DNA from: Hyphomicrobium sp.
GTDB taxonomy: Bacteria; Pseudomonadota; Alphaproteobacteria; Rhizobiales; Hyphomicrobiaceae
Length of the DNA: 64,000 nt
Reading direction: 5' to 3'
Assembly: GCA_016793445.1 (NCBI GenBank)
Contig: JAEUME010000020.1
Coordinates: 124,001-188,000 of the forward strand
Shown: positions 61,688 to 64,000 of the stretch, piece by piece
Layout: every line of letters starts with the position of its first letter
Position numbering within the stretch: the stretch's first letter is position 1
Made by a program: the position numbers and the translations under genes
The notes under the pieces: generated by a model
Databases searched by the model: none
What the model saw: the letters and a program-made list of their open reading frames with translations, nothing else
What the model was told of the DNA's origin: nothing

Positions 61688-63985
61688 TCAACTCGTTGAC
61701 GCATGCTCGTAGATATCTTCCTCCTGCGCATTGTGAATGCGCACGAGGGACTCGATGGACTCGATGACGCGCTGCGCATCTCGAATGAGATAGCGGTCAG
61801 CGTCCTCGGCCTTAAGGCCTTCCGAAAGCCGCGTCAGCAACCGTGCGAGGTGGAGGATTTCACGATGCGCCCGGCTCATCGCGGCCAGGCCATGCCCATC
61901 ATGCAGAAACTTCGCGAGACGCGGATAGATGCGACCTTCGTCGTCGCGCTCGTGTTCAACAACTCTTGACGTTACGACGCTAGCAGCTTCACGAATGAGA
62001 CCCGCTGCGATCTCCGGAGAAGCGTCATCAAGCGCATCAGCGATCTCACGAAGCCGGTCAAGCGAAGTGTCCAGCAGCAGATGCTCTTGCTGCAGGGCCC
62101 GAACGGCTGCGGGCTGCATGGTTTCACGACCGAGCCGCCATTCCGGCGTCAGTGCGCGCAAAGCATTGAGAATGACGGCCACGTCGATCGCTTCCTGGGA
62201 CAAAGCGCCAGCGACGGGAGTCAGATAGCCAAACGCCGCCGCGATCATTGCGATGCCTGAAAGTCCAATTCCGACCGTGATGCTCTGAAGCGCGATTCCG
62301 CGGGCACGGCGTGCAATGATGACAGCCTGCGAAACCCGATCGAGGCGATCGACAAGAATGACCACGTCGGCCGCCTCTGAAGAGGCGCTAGCACCTCTGG
62401 CGCCCATCGCAATGCCTACGTCGGCGGCTGCAAGGGCCGGGGCATCGTTGATCCCATCGCCCACCATGAGCGTCGGATGCAAACGCTGCTCGAACGCAAC
62501 CGCCTCCACCTTGTCCGACGGTTCCCGGTCGGCCAACACAGCATCCAGATCGAGTGCAGCGCCAATGGTTTCGGCCGACTCCGCCCGATCGCCTGTGACC
62601 ATGACGATCCGGCGGACGCCGGCGGTACGGAGGGATTGAACGGCCCGCGGGGTTTCACGACGCAGCTCATCGCCGAGGAGAATGGCTCCGATCACGCGCC
62701 CTTCGACCGAGACGAAGACACTGAGGGCGGACCGCCACGACGCGCGGCGGAGCGCCCTCACAGCCCACGCATCCAGGCTTCCCGGACCACACACGAGTTG
62801 ACGCGAGCCAGCCTTGATAATTCTCCCAGCGATTGTGCCCTCAAGGCCGGAGCCCATGGTCTCATGCACCATGTCGGGCACATCGAGGGTCAGCCCCCGG
62901 GAAATAGCGGCAGCGACAATCGCAGCGGCCACCACATGTTGCGAGGCCTGCTCCAGCGACGCGGCCAGCCGAAGCACGTCATCCGGATTTTCCCCCGGCG
63001 CCGTCTCAACAGCAACGAGACGAGCTCCTCCGACGGTCAATGTCCCAGTCTTGTCGAACATGACGGTATGGGTTCTCGCGAGTGCTTCGAGCGGTCCTCC
63101 GCCTTTGATGAGGATGCCGAGCCGAGCCGCGTGCGATACTCCCGCAATGAATGCCACGGGTGCTGCAAGGATCAACGGGCATGGCGTTGAGGCGACGAGC
63201 ACGGCAAGGCCTCGTATCGGGTCGCCGGAAAGCAGCCAAGCCGCCCCCGCGATGGCCAATGTGACGGGCAACAATATGAGAGCGTAACGATCGGCGAGGC
63301 GAATGAAGGGCGCCTTCGCTGTCTGCGCGGCAGTCACAAGCCGAACGATCCCCGCGTAGGTACTTTCGCCGGCGGTCGCGCTCGCCTTGAGCTCAAATGT
63401 TGCTCCAGCGTTGATCGTTCCGCTGCGGACCAACTCGCCCATGTTGCGGGTCACAGGTATCGGCTCGCCCGTCAAGGCGGCTTCGTCGAGCGTTGCGTTG
63501 GCGGCCAAAATGACGCCATCGACGGGGACAACCTCTCCCGCGCGAACGAGGATCGAGTCACCAACGGTCACTTGCTCGATGGGCACATCCTCAATCGTGC
63601 TGTCGTTACGTCTATGAGCAAGCCGAGGCGCACGATCGACAAGGGATTTCAAATCGCGCTCAGCGCGAGCAACAGCGAAGTCCTCCAGCAGATTGCCGCC
63701 CGCATACATGACAGCAACGACAGCCCCAGCCAAAGGCTCGCCTAGAAGAATTGCAGCCGACATCGAGATGAACGCAACGGCATCGACGCCAAGTCGGCCC
63801 GCAAGAAGATCTCGCACTATTGATACGGCGAGGCCAATAATCACCGGGACAGTGGCAATGGCCCAAAGGCGATCAGCCCAAACCCCGTACCCATAGATCC
63901 AGACGAGAGCGCCCAGAGACAGGCCCGTGACTGCAATTGTAAATAGAACTCTTCTGACGAAGCGAACTGTCATCACGTGGTTCAT
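61688..63985 (-). CDS. P1B-5 type metal-transporting ATPase with C-terminal hemerythrin-like domain
   Basis: 765 residues. P-type ATPase motifs: actuator TGEP (DEAALTGEPIPV), membrane metal site TPC in VASTPCPLILAAP (near residue 265), phosphorylation site DKTGTLT (near 311), and GDGINDAPAL. TPC instead of CPC or SPC marks subgroup P1B-5. Residues about 620-760 form a hemerythrin-like four-helix bundle with ligand-type histidines and acids (QQEHLLLD, EHERDDEGRIYP, SRAHREILH, RIHNAQEEDIYEH). Known P1B-5 enzymes such as Nia of Sinorhizobium export nickel or ferrous iron. No N-terminal metal-binding domain. The ATG is 15 bases from the window end. Confidence 0.9.
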   Translation of the reverse strand: MNHVMTVRFVRRVLFTIAVTGLSLGALVWIYGYGVWADRLWAIATVPVIIGLAVSIVRDLLAGRLGVDAVAFISMSAAILLGEPLAGAVVAVMYAGGNLLEDFAVARAERDLKSLVDRAPRLAHRRNDSTIEDVPIEQVTVGDSILVRAGEVVPVDGVILAANATLDEAALTGEPIPVTRNMGELVRSGTINAGATFELKASATAGESTYAGIVRLVTAAQTAKAPFIRLADRYALILLPVTLAIAGAAWLLSGDPIRGLAVLVASTPCPLILAAPVAFIAGVSHAARLGILIKGGGPLEALARTHTVMFDKTGTLTVGGARLVAVETAPGENPDDVLRLAASLEQASQHVVAAAIVAAAISRGLTLDVPDMVHETMGSGLEGTIAGRIIKAGSRQLVCGPGSLDAWAVRALRRASWRSALSVFVSVEGRVIGAILLGDELRRETPRAVQSLRTAGVRRIVMVTGDRAESAETIGAALDLDAVLADREPSDKVEAVAFEQRLHPTLMVGDGINDAPALAAADVGIAMGARGASASSEAADVVILVDRLDRVSQAVIIARRARGIALQSITVGIGLSGIAMIAAAFGYLTPVAGALSQEAIDVAVILNALRALTPEWRLGRETMQPAAVRALQQEHLLLDTSLDRLREIADALDDASPEIAAGLIREAASVVTSRVVEHERDDEGRIYPRLAKFLHDGHGLAAMSRAHREILHLARLLTRLSEGLKAEDADRYLIRDAQRVIESIESLVRIHNAQEEDIYEHASTS

Positions 63986-64000
63986 TCCGTCGCCTTGCTG

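Overview
The window is high-GC DNA (roughly 60-65 percent by eye). It reads as the chromosome of an alphaproteobacterium, most likely Hyphomicrobiales. The signs are a GumC/PrsD-type exopolysaccharide cluster, rlmB next to tRNA-Tyr, the recombinase-DUF2924-DUF3489 module, a BTLCP-type peptidase and a Nia-like P1B-5 ATPase. No 16S or species marker is present, so I cannot name the species.

Layout. (1) 1-10.2 kb: a partial discoidin-like protein, a 1440-residue exported coiled-coil protein, a Tat-exported alkyl-sulfatase-like hydrolase, then sparse DNA with small hypotheticals, a frameshifted pseudogene, short dispersed repeats and tRNA-Thr(UGU). (2) 10.4-28.4 kb: an exopolysaccharide cluster with flippase, polymerase/ligase-like protein, chain-length regulator with a degenerate kinase domain, priming transferase, four further glycosyltransferases, a GH10 hydrolase and a type I secretion pair. 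(3) 28.6-30.7 kb: two small exported proteins, rlmB and tRNA-Tyr(GUA). (4) 30.9-33.7 kb: a serine-recombinase/DUF2924/DUF3489 module.

(5) About 33.81-60.06 kb: a putative 26-kb integrative mobilizable element. It is bounded by an 18-bp direct repeat taken from the anticodon/variable region of a tRNA-Ala(CGC)-like gene. A perfect 24-bp repeat sits just inside each end, and the tyrosine integrase reads inward from the right end. Cargo in order: phosphoesterase, BTLCP peptidase, a first MobC/relaxase pair, accessory regulators, a second MobC/relaxase pair, hypothetical genes including DUF6876, a VirD4-like coupling ATPase, four Tat-signal proteins, and a translationally coupled chain of serine resolvase, SNF2 helicase, beta-class DNA methyltransferase and type III Res-like helicase/nuclease. 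There are no type IV secretion channel genes, so transfer would need a helper.

(6) 60.06-64 kb: a lone sequence very like a type I-C CRISPR repeat directly outside the right boundary, a truncated IS21 istA, and a P1B-5 metal ATPase fused to a hemerythrin-like domain.

Most notable are the resolvase-coupled defence operon, and the element boundary lying where a tRNA-Ala-like sequence meets a CRISPR-like repeat, which could mean that the element integrated into a spacer. The first is strongly supported by gene structure. The second is speculative and is given with its alternatives.
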